A program made the position numbers and the translations under genes. From the IMG/VR virus record IMGVR_UViG_3300042350_004528, positions 186,001-250,000 of that record: DNA of 64,000 nt. One strand, given 5' to 3'. This DNA is from a virus. Under the pieces are notes generated by a model. That model was not told the DNA's origin. It was given only the letters and a program-made list of their open reading frames with translations, and did not search any database. Positions 53,116 through 61,206 of the stretch are shown in pieces. Positions within the stretch are counted from its first letter, which is position 1. Every line of letters begins with the position of its first letter.

Positions 53116-53637
53116 TTAAAATTTAATTCTAAGACCCATTTTTTGCATAGCCAATAATGCCTCGGCGTTACCCATAGCATCATCAACGGGATTGTGAGTA
53201 TGTTTTGTTTTTCTATACAAACGTTTCCACTCCTGGTTCTTACTAGCATCCTTAACCAAACCACAATACAAATCACCGATACGTCTGCCAGAAAACCCGA
53301 ATGGGTTTCTACCGCAGTACTTATGCATGTACCAGTTAATCCACTGCCAATCAAAGGCTAAGTTATCGCTGATAAAGGTTGGTTTACCTTCGGAATTTTT
53401 AACTAACCATTTTTCGAACTCGCTCATAACCTCATATGGTTCCCCAAACTGTTCATGCTCAGACCTTGAAAACCCACTGACAGCTAACGCATCTGGTTTG
53501 TATTGATCAGTTAATGGTCTGATCTTACCATAAAACGTTTTTGATGTGTCGGACACTTTAACAACACCGAAACATACAATTGAATGTGTACCAACTAATT
53601 CACCATCAGCCTCAACATCCACTACAAAATAACTCAT
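53116..53637 (-). CDS. DEDD-type 3'-5' exonuclease (173 aa)
   Basis: Starts MSYFVVDVEADGELVGTHSI: VDVEAD holds the first two acidic residues, DNLAFDWQW the third, HNPVDDA the His and last Asp. RNase T/DnaQ-like fold. It may trim RNA or DNA; overlaps smpB by ATGA, hinting at RNA work. Confidence 0.85.
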   Translation of the reverse strand: MSYFVVDVEADGELVGTHSIVCFGVVKVSDTSKTFYGKIRPLTDQYKPDALAVSGFSRSEHEQFGEPYEVMSEFEKWLVKNSEGKPTFISDNLAFDWQWINWYMHKYCGRNPFGFSGRRIGDLYCGLVKDASKNQEWKRLYRKTKHTHNPVDDAMGNAEALLAMQKMGLRIKF

Positions 53638-54068
53638 ATCTTTACTAATTTTTTAATTTCTCTGTCAATATCGCGCTTTTTAATTGTCTCGCGTTTATCG
53701 TAATTCTTTTTACCCCTAGCAATAGCGATTCTACATTTTATCTTACCAGAACCATTCAAGTAAAACCAAAACGGAACGATTGTTAAACCTTTTGTCAAAC
53801 TGTTCTGAATCTTTCGGATTTCTGTTCTGTGTAAAAGTAATTTTTTATCACGATTCTCATCATGACCAAAAAATTCGCTATTTGTGGTTATTTTAAAATT
53901 TTTGATGAACATTTCGTCATCCTTGATATAGCAAAACGCATCAACTATGCTAATTTTACCATCCTTAATTGCTTTAACTTCAGAGCCAAAAAGAATAATA
54001 CCAGCCTCATACTCTTGAAGGTATTCATAATCAAATTTTGCTTTTCTATTTGTAACTAAAGTTTTCAC
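53634..54068 (-). CDS. smpB: SsrA-binding protein SmpB (144 aa)
   Basis: Binds tmRNA and delivers it to stalled ribosomes. Starts MKTLVTNRKAKFDYEYLQEY; AGIILFGSEVKAIKDGKISI, LLLHRTEIRKI, GLTIVPFWFYLNG and the basic C-terminal tail KKNYDKRE are conserved. Length usual (about 150). Phage-encoded SmpB is rare and no tmRNA is visible here, so it may use host tmRNA. Promoter at 54073. Confidence 0.93.
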   Translation of the reverse strand: MKTLVTNRKAKFDYEYLQEYEAGIILFGSEVKAIKDGKISIVDAFCYIKDDEMFIKNFKITTNSEFFGHDENRDKKLLLHRTEIRKIQNSLTKGLTIVPFWFYLNGSGKIKCRIAIARGKKNYDKRETIKKRDIDREIKKLVKI

Positions 54069-54072
54069 AATA

Positions 54073-54104
54073 CAAATATAGTAAATGATTTGAATAAAAA
54101 CAAA
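54073..54104 (-). promoter_or_regulatory. Promoter of smpB
   Basis: -33 TTTGTTTT, -7 TATATTTG, spacer not canonical. Confidence 0.65.
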
Positions 54105-54106
54105 AA

Positions 54107-54131
54107 AACCCCGTAATTTTTTACGGGGTTT
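54107..54131 (-). terminator. Rho-independent terminator
   Basis: AACCCCGTAA / TTACGGGGTT 10-bp stem with A-run; ends the ferritin-like gene. Confidence 0.9.
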
Positions 54132-54154
54132 AGTTTATTCGATGATACGCTCGA

Positions 54155-54790
54155 TTAAAAGTAAGTTTGTTCGAAATACAATACTTCAAATTTGTTCTCT
54201 TCGTTAATTAATTCAATTGCATTAATTAAATCATTATATTCAACGACAGATTCTTTTTGACCAGTTCTATAAGTTTGTAAGAAATCAAATGTAGTTAAGT
54301 CATTCCCGAATAGTTTTGAAGATGTTGTGTTGTACTTCATCATCAAACCTAACTCTAACTTATAAGCTTCTCTAACTATCTCACATAATCCAGAGAAAGT
54401 TCTCTTAGTATCAACTGATGGTATAGTTGGGATAATATTAAATCCAACCATATACTCTTGTAACCCTTTAGCGTGTACTAATTCGGTATCAGCCTCAGCG
54501 TCAAAGAAAGCGCCAGCTTTTTTATAGTTTCTATCGTGACACCAGTTAGCGGCGTTTCTATAAAAATAATGGGCTTCATATTCATCGGCAATTCTACTAG
54601 TCAATTCAGCGACAGTTTCGCCAGGTAAGTTATACAACATTTGGCCCTCATCTTCCATCGGTTCAACGGAAACAGCAACGGGGGTGACATCTTCAGCATC
54701 TGGTGTCATTGTAACCTCAGCCTCAGGTAATTTATTATCCCTTGCAATGTTCATAATCTTACTTTTCATTTCTTCTTTTGTAACATTCAT
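54155..54790 (-). CDS. Ferritin-like domain protein (211 aa)
   Basis: Starts MNVTKEEMKSKIMNIARDNK. Helix 1 RIADEYEAHYFYRNAANWCH and helix 2 FFDAEADTELVHAKGLQEYM place E...EAHY and E..L.HAK, a ferritin-like diiron pattern; the last two helices follow. The N-terminal 60 residues form an acidic extra segment. Could store iron or be a redox enzyme. Confidence 0.75.
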   Translation of the reverse strand: MNVTKEEMKSKIMNIARDNKLPEAEVTMTPDAEDVTPVAVSVEPMEDEGQMLYNLPGETVAELTSRIADEYEAHYFYRNAANWCHDRNYKKAGAFFDAEADTELVHAKGLQEYMVGFNIIPTIPSVDTKRTFSGLCEIVREAYKLELGLMMKYNTTSSKLFGNDLTTFDFLQTYRTGQKESVVEYNDLINAIELINEENKFEVLYFEQTYF

Positions 54791-54835
54791 GATTAAATCT
54801 TTTACATAAATAGTTTGATTTTATAATAAATCCCC

Positions 54836-55603
54836 TTACAAATCATTAAATAACTTGATCATATCCGAGATATCAACAACACCCTTTTTCTGAATCACAT
54901 GAGTTGCACATTCGTTTGCAAAGAAAATGCTAGTCTCAACATGCCTTGTTTTAATTAACGCAGCGGTGAACGCGGCGATAAAAGTATCACCAGCCCCAGC
55001 CACATCCCTAACATCAACCTTTTTTGTTGGATAGTTATTGCCATTAAGGTCACAACCATCACCACCTTTAGTGATTAATAATTTATTACTTATCTTATTG
55101 ATAACGTTATTATTATGCGCTGGGTTCTTACTTTCTGAATGATTAACTTTGATATATGTTGCATTAGTTATCCACGACCCGAAAGGTTTCTTAGTGTCAA
55201 CTGTCGATATGTTGCTATTCGCTATGATATACTCAATCATCTCTGTCGTTAAAAATCCCTTGTCGTAATCGGATATAATAACAGCATCATAGTTAGCAAA
55301 CTCAACGCTTGATATTTTACTGAAAACCAGCGGTTCAACAACATCACCATCATCAACTCTCAATAAAATGTAATTGGATTTCTCATCTACATAACGAGTC
55401 TTAACCATGTTTGTTTCTTGGTAAATAAAATCAACATCAATACCCAATGATTTTAAATTAGCAACAACATTACCAGCCATACCTGGATTAGTTTTGGTAT
55501 CGATTGGTTTAAATACTGGTGTGGGGGCTTCTGGGTTTAACCTGGAACACTCTCCATAGATAAATTTATCTATACAAATTTCACCGATAACTAAAATTTT
55601 CAT
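54836..55603 (-). CDS. PfkB-family sugar kinase, HldE-like (255 aa)
   Basis: Starts MKILVIGEICIDKFIYGECS followed by RLNPEAPTPVFKP and NPGMAGNVVANLKSLG, the opening of the HldE kinase domain (heptose-7-phosphate kinase); DVRDVAGAGDTFIAAF supplies the PfkB catalytic Asp. About 60 residues shorter than HldE domain I, and without the cytidylyltransferase domain. Suggests sugar-nucleotide work on heptose-like glycans (inference). ATGA overlap decides the start. Confidence 0.85.
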   Translation of the reverse strand: MKILVIGEICIDKFIYGECSRLNPEAPTPVFKPIDTKTNPGMAGNVVANLKSLGIDVDFIYQETNMVKTRYVDEKSNYILLRVDDGDVVEPLVFSKISSVEFANYDAVIISDYDKGFLTTEMIEYIIANSNISTVDTKKPFGSWITNATYIKVNHSESKNPAHNNNVINKISNKLLITKGGDGCDLNGNNYPTKKVDVRDVAGAGDTFIAAFTAALIKTRHVETSIFFANECATHVIQKKGVVDISDMIKLFNDL

Positions 55604-55785
55604 ATTAAATAACAAAATTGCGATTCTTTTTCTGAAGACCTAACCTGATGAATTATACCTCGGTCTGTCCTCACAACTAATTTATTTTCTTTTGGTAGCA
55701 CTTCTAAAACTACACCTGTTTTATGTTCACCGAGGAACGAGAAATTAACTGGATCCCCAACTTTATAGTCCGAAATCTTTTTCAT
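55600..55785 (-). CDS. Small beta-barrel-like protein (61 aa)
   Basis: Starts MKKISDYKVGDPVNFSFLGE; KVGDPVNFSFLGEHKTGVVL resembles KOW/SH3-like folds that bind nucleic acid or protein. Shares ATGA with the kinase gene. Confidence 0.7.
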   Translation of the reverse strand: MKKISDYKVGDPVNFSFLGEHKTGVVLEVLPKENKLVVRTDRGIIHQVRSSEKESQFCYLI

Positions 55786-56430
55786 TTAATCCCACCAACC
55801 TCTAATGTCTCTGTTTAATAACTTGAACAAAATATCCTGAGCCCTTTTTTCGTTGTAGTGACTAAGATTCATCGCCAATCTTCTTTTATATTCATCTTTG
55901 GTTAATTCAAAAATTTGATGTTTTTTATTGGCCAAAACTTTCCTAACAGCAGCTTTATGTTGATTAAAATACTCGTCATATCTCTCAGAGACCTCAACAA
56001 TTTCTAGTTCCTTGTAATCAGGTTTATCATCCATATCCAACCAATTGTAATTTGATTCGTGATAATCCATGTATTCCATTGAATAATATTCTTCTTGAAT
56101 TTTATCAATAAGCCTAACACATAACATCATTCTTTGAGCATCGTATTTGGCTGATGTATGGATATCCCTATCACCAATATATTTGGATTGATTTTTAAGT
56201 TTAAACTTTAATATCTCCCAGATAAAATGATCATCCCAATCCCTATCTTTCCAGATAACTGGGAACCATCTGACTAAATTTTTAATGTTACGCGAAAATT
56301 CCCTGAATCTCCACCCCAGGTTTTTCCAATAATAATCGTAAGTTTTATCCCATAAAACTTTTAATTTATTGGGTTCCTTAACATTTTCATCAGTATCAAA
56401 ATCAATATTTAGTTTATGGCTATTTCTCAT
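55786..56430 (-). CDS. Conserved phage protein (214 aa)
   Basis: Starts MRNSHKLNIDFDTDENVKEP. NLGWRFREFSRNIKNLVRWFPVIWKDRDWDDH region (in parts) and KYDAQRMMLCVRLID are typical of a hypothetical family in large phages. Helical, basic. Confidence 0.75.
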   Translation of the reverse strand: MRNSHKLNIDFDTDENVKEPNKLKVLWDKTYDYYWKNLGWRFREFSRNIKNLVRWFPVIWKDRDWDDHFIWEILKFKLKNQSKYIGDRDIHTSAKYDAQRMMLCVRLIDKIQEEYYSMEYMDYHESNYNWLDMDDKPDYKELEIVEVSERYDEYFNQHKAAVRKVLANKKHQIFELTKDEYKRRLAMNLSHYNEKRAQDILFKLLNRDIRGWWD

Positions 56431-56811
56431 TCAGTTAAATAATTTAAGTTTTGTGTGTTTAAATGTTTTCTTTGTGTAAATACTTACTCGGCGTTTAAAA
56501 CAACGGAATCTAATTTTCAACTCATCAATACCATCAACACCAGCACAAACTGTTTTGTGAAACTTTAGTAGTTCTCTGATCATTTGTGGCCTCTTCTTAG
56601 CTGACTTTAAAAAGACATCGTTAAACTTACCAAAGTGCTTAATTTCGTACTTGCAACCATCAAAGTCAGCCACATTGTATGTGATGGAAAATTGATGGTC
56701 TGTGACCATAATTGATGTGGTGTCAGGTACATTTGACGTAATCCAAACGGTTAACCCATCTTCCGTATGAAAGATAGATTTGGAAACTTTTTGATTTACA
56801 TTACTTTCCAT
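56431..56811 (-). CDS. Unknown protein (126 aa)
   Basis: Starts MESNVNQKVSKSIFHTEDGL; beta-rich N-terminus, very basic tail (FKRRVSIYTKKTFKHTKLK). Confidence 0.65.
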   Translation of the reverse strand: MESNVNQKVSKSIFHTEDGLTVWITSNVPDTTSIMVTDHQFSITYNVADFDGCKYEIKHFGKFNDVFLKSAKKRPQMIRELLKFHKTVCAGVDGIDELKIRFRCFKRRVSIYTKKTFKHTKLKLFN

Positions 56812-56819
56812 TTTTATAT

Positions 56820-57428
56820 TTATATTAGATGTTTCAATATTTTTTCTTTAATACCAGATTGTTTTATACCCTCGAAATCTCTAGGCGTCCAGACAAAATT
56901 TTCTAAACCCCAATCGCGATCAAATGGGCCATATGAACTATTCTCAACATGTATACCCATGTGTAAATCATCAACAGCGACCCAATGAGTAACTTCTGGA
57001 TGATCTCTTAACCAACGAAGGATTTCAAAATGTCTTTCTTGCTCCCTATCAGAGGTTCGAGTCCACGGAAAATCGTTATGGTCAGGGACAAACCCTTCCT
57101 CTAACCAATTTGTAAAATGAAACACCTCTGTTCCATCAATTGGTCTTTTAATAATACCTTTAGATTCATAGTAGTCACCTAATTCTTCAATTGTCGCGTG
57201 TAATCGCCAATCGGAACTAACAACAATTTCAGCGCCAGTTTCTTCAAGTATTTCATTGAGCACTTTAACAGCTTTATCGTCAAAATTATCGAACCTATAT
57301 TCAACAGGAATCTCTTTCGAGGTCATGGACAACTTTCTACCACCCCACTTTTCTTGTTTTTTGTATCGACTACCCCAATTGTTTGACAAACAAATGACCC
57401 CGTCATTATCTAAAAATATAACTTTCAT
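56820..57428 (-). CDS. HAD-like phosphatase (202 aa), copy 1
   Basis: Starts MKVIFLDNDGVICLSNNWGS: DNDGV is the HAD motif 1 (here D-x-D with an N between). ETGAEIVVSSDWRLHATIEE is motif 2 (SS-W), then WVAVDDLHMGIHV motif 4. This matches the HAD domain of RNA-repair-type proteins. Adjacent to a paralog with 1 bp between them. Confidence 0.8.
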   Translation of the reverse strand: MKVIFLDNDGVICLSNNWGSRYKKQEKWGGRKLSMTSKEIPVEYRFDNFDDKAVKVLNEILEETGAEIVVSSDWRLHATIEELGDYYESKGIIKRPIDGTEVFHFTNWLEEGFVPDHNDFPWTRTSDREQERHFEILRWLRDHPEVTHWVAVDDLHMGIHVENSSYGPFDRDWGLENFVWTPRDFEGIKQSGIKEKILKHLI

Positions 57429-57429
57429 C

Positions 57430-58002
57430 TTAATAATTTAAATCAATGATATCTTTTTCCAACATTGCTTTTGCAATTTCATAGTAATGTTGGTTAAACC
57501 CATCTTTATTTCTTGGTGATGGTAATACATGCACAAAATGATTACGTTGCCCGTAAAGCATATCAGAATCATCATCTATGATGATATAGTTTTCAACACC
57601 AGACTTATCCATGTACTCTTGCTGTACAACTTCATCCCAATTAATATGGTGGAATTGTAGATCGTTATTTAGGTAATACTCTATCTCCATTCCTCGCGGA
57701 ATTGAATAACCTTTGGCTCTCATACTAGGCGTGATGCCAATGATTTTACCTGCCATCTCTTCCATCTCCCAAACCTTTCTCATAAAGTCTATACCACCGT
57801 GTCTCCAGGTTGAACTAACGACAATTTCGGCGCCAGTTTCAAGAATTAATTTGTTCATTAACTCTTTACTCCAAGAGCAAAATGTTTGATAATGATCTTT
57901 GCGGCCATCTTCCCAAACCCATTCTTTGTATTGACACTCACCACTTCGATAAGCATTCTCGCAGTTCAACACACCGTCTATGTCAAGGAATATTACTTTC
58001 AT
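57430..58002 (-). CDS. HAD-like phosphatase (190 aa), copy 2
   Basis: Starts MKVIFLDIDGVLNCENAYRS: canonical DIDGVL, ETGAEIVVSSTWRHGGIDFM and IDDDSDML. Same family as the previous gene; the pair is a tandem duplication that has diverged. May dephosphorylate RNA ends (inference), which would fit the RNA ligase nearby. Confidence 0.85.
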   Translation of the reverse strand: MKVIFLDIDGVLNCENAYRSGECQYKEWVWEDGRKDHYQTFCSWSKELMNKLILETGAEIVVSSTWRHGGIDFMRKVWEMEEMAGKIIGITPSMRAKGYSIPRGMEIEYYLNNDLQFHHINWDEVVQQEYMDKSGVENYIIIDDDSDMLYGQRNHFVHVLPSPRNKDGFNQHYYEIAKAMLEKDIIDLNY

Positions 58003-58211
58003 TTTTTATCATTTGATGAGAGTGAAGAATAACCGAGCAAACCAATTAATACTTTGATACCAAGAGCTTGCCAAAACCCAATCTTTACTAAGATAGTGGG
58101 CATAGCTGGAACCAAACAAAAGTTCCATAACCACATTATAGGTAACGCCAAGATAACCGCTAAAAGAAGCAGTAATCCGATCACAATCAAGAACGCTAAT
58201 AATTTTTCCAT
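57999..58211 (-). CDS. Membrane protein (70 aa)
   Basis: Starts MEKLLAFLIVIGLLLLLAVI with two hydrophobic stretches; ATGA overlap with the HAD gene. Confidence 0.7.
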   Translation of the reverse strand: MEKLLAFLIVIGLLLLLAVILALPIMWLWNFCLVPAMPTILVKIGFWQALGIKVLIGLLGYSSLSSNDKK

Positions 58212-58215
58212 GTTA

Positions 58216-58247
58216 CAAATATAATATTTTTTTATTTAACAACAAAA
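58216..58247 (-). promoter_or_regulatory. Promoter of the 57999-58211 / HAD run
   Basis: -33 TTTTGTTG, -7 TATATTTG. Confidence 0.6.
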
Positions 58248-58254
58248 TTTATTT

Positions 58255-58584
58255 TTATTTTATAGTTACTTTTATGCTAACACCAATCGTATCTATTTGA
58301 TAATCCGAATATATCTTGATTGTTTTTTCATTATCTTCGTAGGTACCAGCATCACCATTAAAAAACAAAATAAACTTTTCACCAAAATAAACCTCGTTAG
58401 ATTTATAATTTGTATCTTTATTGATTATCTCGTACTTATATTCTAGTTTGTCTTTTTTATGATGGTTGTATAATAAAAAAGAAAATCCTATCAATATATG
58501 CACTGATAGGAACACACTTAAAATGAGTTTAAAATTTTCTTTGAAAAATTCTAAGATTCGATTAGTTTTCGTCTCCTGGTTCAT
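58255..58584 (-). CDS. Single-span membrane protein (109 aa)
   Basis: Starts MNQETKTNRILEFFKENFKL; one span (LILSVFLSVHILIGFSFLLY) and an extracytoplasmic beta domain. Overlaps the next gene by 23 bp. Confidence 0.65.
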   Translation of the reverse strand: MNQETKTNRILEFFKENFKLILSVFLSVHILIGFSFLLYNHHKKDKLEYKYEIINKDTNYKSNEVYFGEKFILFFNGDAGTYEDNEKTIKIYSDYQIDTIGVSIKVTIK

Positions 58585-59107
58585 AATTCAATTGTTTAAG
58601 TATTATATAGTCGTTCGTTTGAATGTATAAGTTGTTTTTACGCATCAGGGTAATAAATGAGTCTAACGGACTTGTTAATGGGAAATATTCGATGACATCG
58701 GATGGTATCCCATAATTTATATAATTAAACCCAGATAATCTGCGATATTTCTTCTCTCTACCCATTTGTTTATAAGGTCGACCAGAATCATCAATAAAAT
58801 TAAACTCTTCCCAGCCATCTGGATCGCGTTTAGGTATATCCCAAGTTTCCTCGTATTTTGGTAACTTTTCAATAACCTCATTCAATAATTCTGGGTTTTC
58901 ACCACATTGTGTGACAGTACCCATTAGTTTGTAATTTTTCGATTCCCCTGGATTAAATTCAAACAAGATGTTACCATCGCTGGTGATTTTGCCCCATGCG
59001 TGATCCATTGTGATGTTTTCTCTAGGTGAATCAATCTCTATCAACAATAATTTGTTCTTTATTGTGTATACTTCAATTGGATTCCATATCGCTTTTAAGT
59101 CTTGCAT
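58562..59107 (-). CDS. Unknown protein (181 aa)
   Basis: Starts MQDLKAIWNPIEVYTIKNKL; beta-rich N-terminus with GKITSDGNILFEFNPGESKN. Not recognised. Confidence 0.65.
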   Translation of the reverse strand: MQDLKAIWNPIEVYTIKNKLLLIEIDSPRENITMDHAWGKITSDGNILFEFNPGESKNYKLMGTVTQCGENPELLNEVIEKLPKYEETWDIPKRDPDGWEEFNFIDDSGRPYKQMGREKKYRRLSGFNYINYGIPSDVIEYFPLTSPLDSFITLMRKNNLYIQTNDYIILKQLNYEPGDEN

Positions 59108-59108
59108 A

Positions 59109-59570
59109 TTAACTATTCTTTAATGTACTATCCCAAGCTACATAACAAACTAGATCGTAATTAACTTTACTGGCATCATTGTTCAATATATATGGTTCAC
59201 TTGGTTTAAATTTAACGTATTCGAGTATATCCTCAGCGGGTAATAACTCACTAAGTTGTACTAATTGTTTTAAACTTAATGACTTAAAAACCAATTTACT
59301 CAACATCAAATTCTCTGGATGGAGTCTACTTGAGAAGTGATAAAAGATATTGTCTTTAGTTACTAAGTGTTCGTTTAAACAATAGTCAACCAAATACATG
59401 AACCTCAGATCTTTGAACCATTTCGGTATTGCCTGATCATTCACATCAATACCATGGACAATCTTAAATTGAATCTGGTCAATATAAACACCACGCTCAA
59501 ATTTACCAGCAGTCAAGCCGTTAAATGATGGGTTTTTGGGATTCGTGGTTATGTAATTGTTTAAATCCAT
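59109..59570 (-). CDS. Unknown protein (153 aa)
   Basis: Starts MDLNNYITTNPKNPSFNGLT; mostly helical second half (LVQLSELLPAEDILEYVKF). Confidence 0.65.
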   Translation of the reverse strand: MDLNNYITTNPKNPSFNGLTAGKFERGVYIDQIQFKIVHGIDVNDQAIPKWFKDLRFMYLVDYCLNEHLVTKDNIFYHFSSRLHPENLMLSKLVFKSLSLKQLVQLSELLPAEDILEYVKFKPSEPYILNNDASKVNYDLVCYVAWDSTLKNS

Positions 59571-59573
59571 ACC

Positions 59574-59605
59574 ACAAATATAATCAAAATTTTTTAATTA
59601 CAAAA
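59574..59605 (-). promoter_or_regulatory. Promoter of the 58255-59570 run
   Basis: -33 TTTTGTAA, -7 TATATTTG, weaker match. Confidence 0.55.
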
Positions 59606-60221
59606 CTTTAATGACATTTTCTGGACTAATTGCATGATAATTAGTGCCAACCGTTATTATCTTAATCCCATCAATCTCCATAATAATAGGTTTTGGGGCA
59701 TCGTTTGATAAAATCATTAACTCGGAATCATGGGTGTAGCCACACTCAACCAAAGCGGTTGTTAGCCTATGAATAATATAAACGCTGAGGTAATAATCTA
59801 AAACTTTCATATGGTAATTATAATCAAGCTCCTTTTTACCCGTCATACTACCCTGTCCGCTACCATCACATTCTTTACAATCAACAATACTCTCGCAACA
59901 TTCGCACTCAATCTTACCATCACCATCACATGCATAACAATCATCGTATTCATCAATCATTGGAACCGTGTTCAACTTAGTAATTAAATCACCTAATTTT
60001 ACTGGTACATTATTATCCAGTTTCTGGTTCTTTAATACAAATGAAAAATCTGGCATACCATCGGTTTTAATTGTGATCTCATCATCTGGTATTTGCTCTT
60101 TTGGTACCATAATTAAAAGTCGAGAGTCTGTTGCGCAATAATAATCTTCGTACTCAAAATACGCATTTAGTTTGTCCGCTGCAAACATTTTAGCTGCATC
60201 TAGTAATTTAATCTTACTCAT
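59598..60221 (-). CDS. Protein with DnaJ-type zinc finger (207 aa)
   Basis: Starts MSKIKLLDAAKMFAADKLNA. Residues about 95-125 carry CYACDGDGKIECECCESIV then CKECDGSGQGS: three of the CxxCxGxG knuckles of DnaJ (one is CECCES). No J domain is present. The rest is beta/alpha and resembles no known enzyme. Could act as an RNA or protein adaptor. Confidence 0.75.
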   Translation of the reverse strand: MSKIKLLDAAKMFAADKLNAYFEYEDYYCATDSRLLIMVPKEQIPDDEITIKTDGMPDFSFVLKNQKLDNNVPVKLGDLITKLNTVPMIDEYDDCYACDGDGKIECECCESIVDCKECDGSGQGSMTGKKELDYNYHMKVLDYYLSVYIIHRLTTALVECGYTHDSELMILSNDAPKPIIMEIDGIKIITVGTNYHAISPENVIKVL

Positions 60222-60504
60222 GTTGTCTTTTATTTTTAAATTCTTCAAGTTGTTTTTCCACAATTCTATTCCAATCCATTTCATCGTACTTTGAGCCAAT
60301 GGTTCCAAAATCTTTCTTATACTCGAATATTTCTTTAACCATTAAATCTTTATCAATTGGTGTAAACTTGTCCCAGTTTGTTAATATCATATCAACCGTT
60401 CGGCTAACAATAGGGGTTCTTCTCCCTAATGCATATCTAAAAGCTGATATCATTATAACAGAGTCGACTCTAAATATTTTTCTAAATCTCGGATCTTTCG
60501 TCAT
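60214..60504 (-). CDS. Unknown protein (96 aa)
   Basis: Starts MTKDPRFRKIFRVDSVIMIS; Arg-rich helical start (FRYALGRRTPIVSRTVDMIL), a pattern seen in small phage proteins of unknown role. Confidence 0.7.
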   Translation of the reverse strand: MTKDPRFRKIFRVDSVIMISAFRYALGRRTPIVSRTVDMILTNWDKFTPIDKDLMVKEIFEYKKDFGTIGSKYDEMDWNRIVEKQLEEFKNKRQHE

Positions 60505-60505
60505 G

Positions 60506-60907
60506 TTATTCTCTATAATAATCGTTTTTTATATGAATATGGCCATTATATATTGGTGAAAACCCATCGAAAGATTCAGCAGGTTCTTCCAATGCAAATC
60601 CCAGTAAAACCAATTTGACATCAAATTTATCGTTCACCGATGAGTAAACCAATTCTTTACCACAAAAAAATAAACAATTTTCTAAAAAATCTGGTATTAT
60701 TTTTTTAAAATCGTAAGAAGCATCAAATGCTTCAATCACATCAATACCCACCCTATCAACAATATAATCAATTTTAACACCGAAATAATTTTTTCTAATC
60801 GATGTTAATGACTTAAGTGATAAAACATAAGCACCCAGTTTACCTGTGAGTTTGTTTAATGGATCGTCTATATTAAAATTAGTATCAAGATAATGAAAAA
60901 TATTCAT
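60506..60907 (-). CDS. Unknown protein (133 aa)
   Basis: Starts MNIFHYLDTNFNIDDPLNKL; no motif. Overlaps its neighbour by 23 bp. Confidence 0.65.
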   Translation of the reverse strand: MNIFHYLDTNFNIDDPLNKLTGKLGAYVLSLKSLTSIRKNYFGVKIDYIVDRVGIDVIEAFDASYDFKKIIPDFLENCLFFCGKELVYSSVNDKFDVKLVLLGFALEEPAESFDGFSPIYNGHIHIKNDYYRE

Positions 60908-61205
60908 GGTTTTTTATTACAATGTAATTTATAATCTTATGTTTCAACACCAAATCGACAATATTTTTTTTCAAAACAAGTTTTTTAACTTTAGATTTGG
61001 ATCCATCATATATGTGAAAATAAAAATCAAAGATTTCTTTATCATAGTAATGGTAGGGCCCGATTAAATCCACCAACCCAGCTTTTTTTAGCGCCAGATA
61101 GTATTCCTCGATTTTTTCATAGTCACTTTCAGATAACGGATTCTTTATGTTATCTAACAAAATTTTGTTGACAGAAACTTCTCTTTCTATTTCTAATACA
61201 TCCAT
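60885..61205 (-). CDS. Unknown protein (106 aa)
   Basis: Starts MDVLEIEREVSVNKILLDNI; Lys/Ile-rich, helical. Confidence 0.65.
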   Translation of the reverse strand: MDVLEIEREVSVNKILLDNIKNPLSESDYEKIEEYYLALKKAGLVDLIGPYHYYDKEIFDFYFHIYDGSKSKVKKLVLKKNIVDLVLKHKIINYIVIKNHEYFSLS

Positions 61206-61206
61206 A

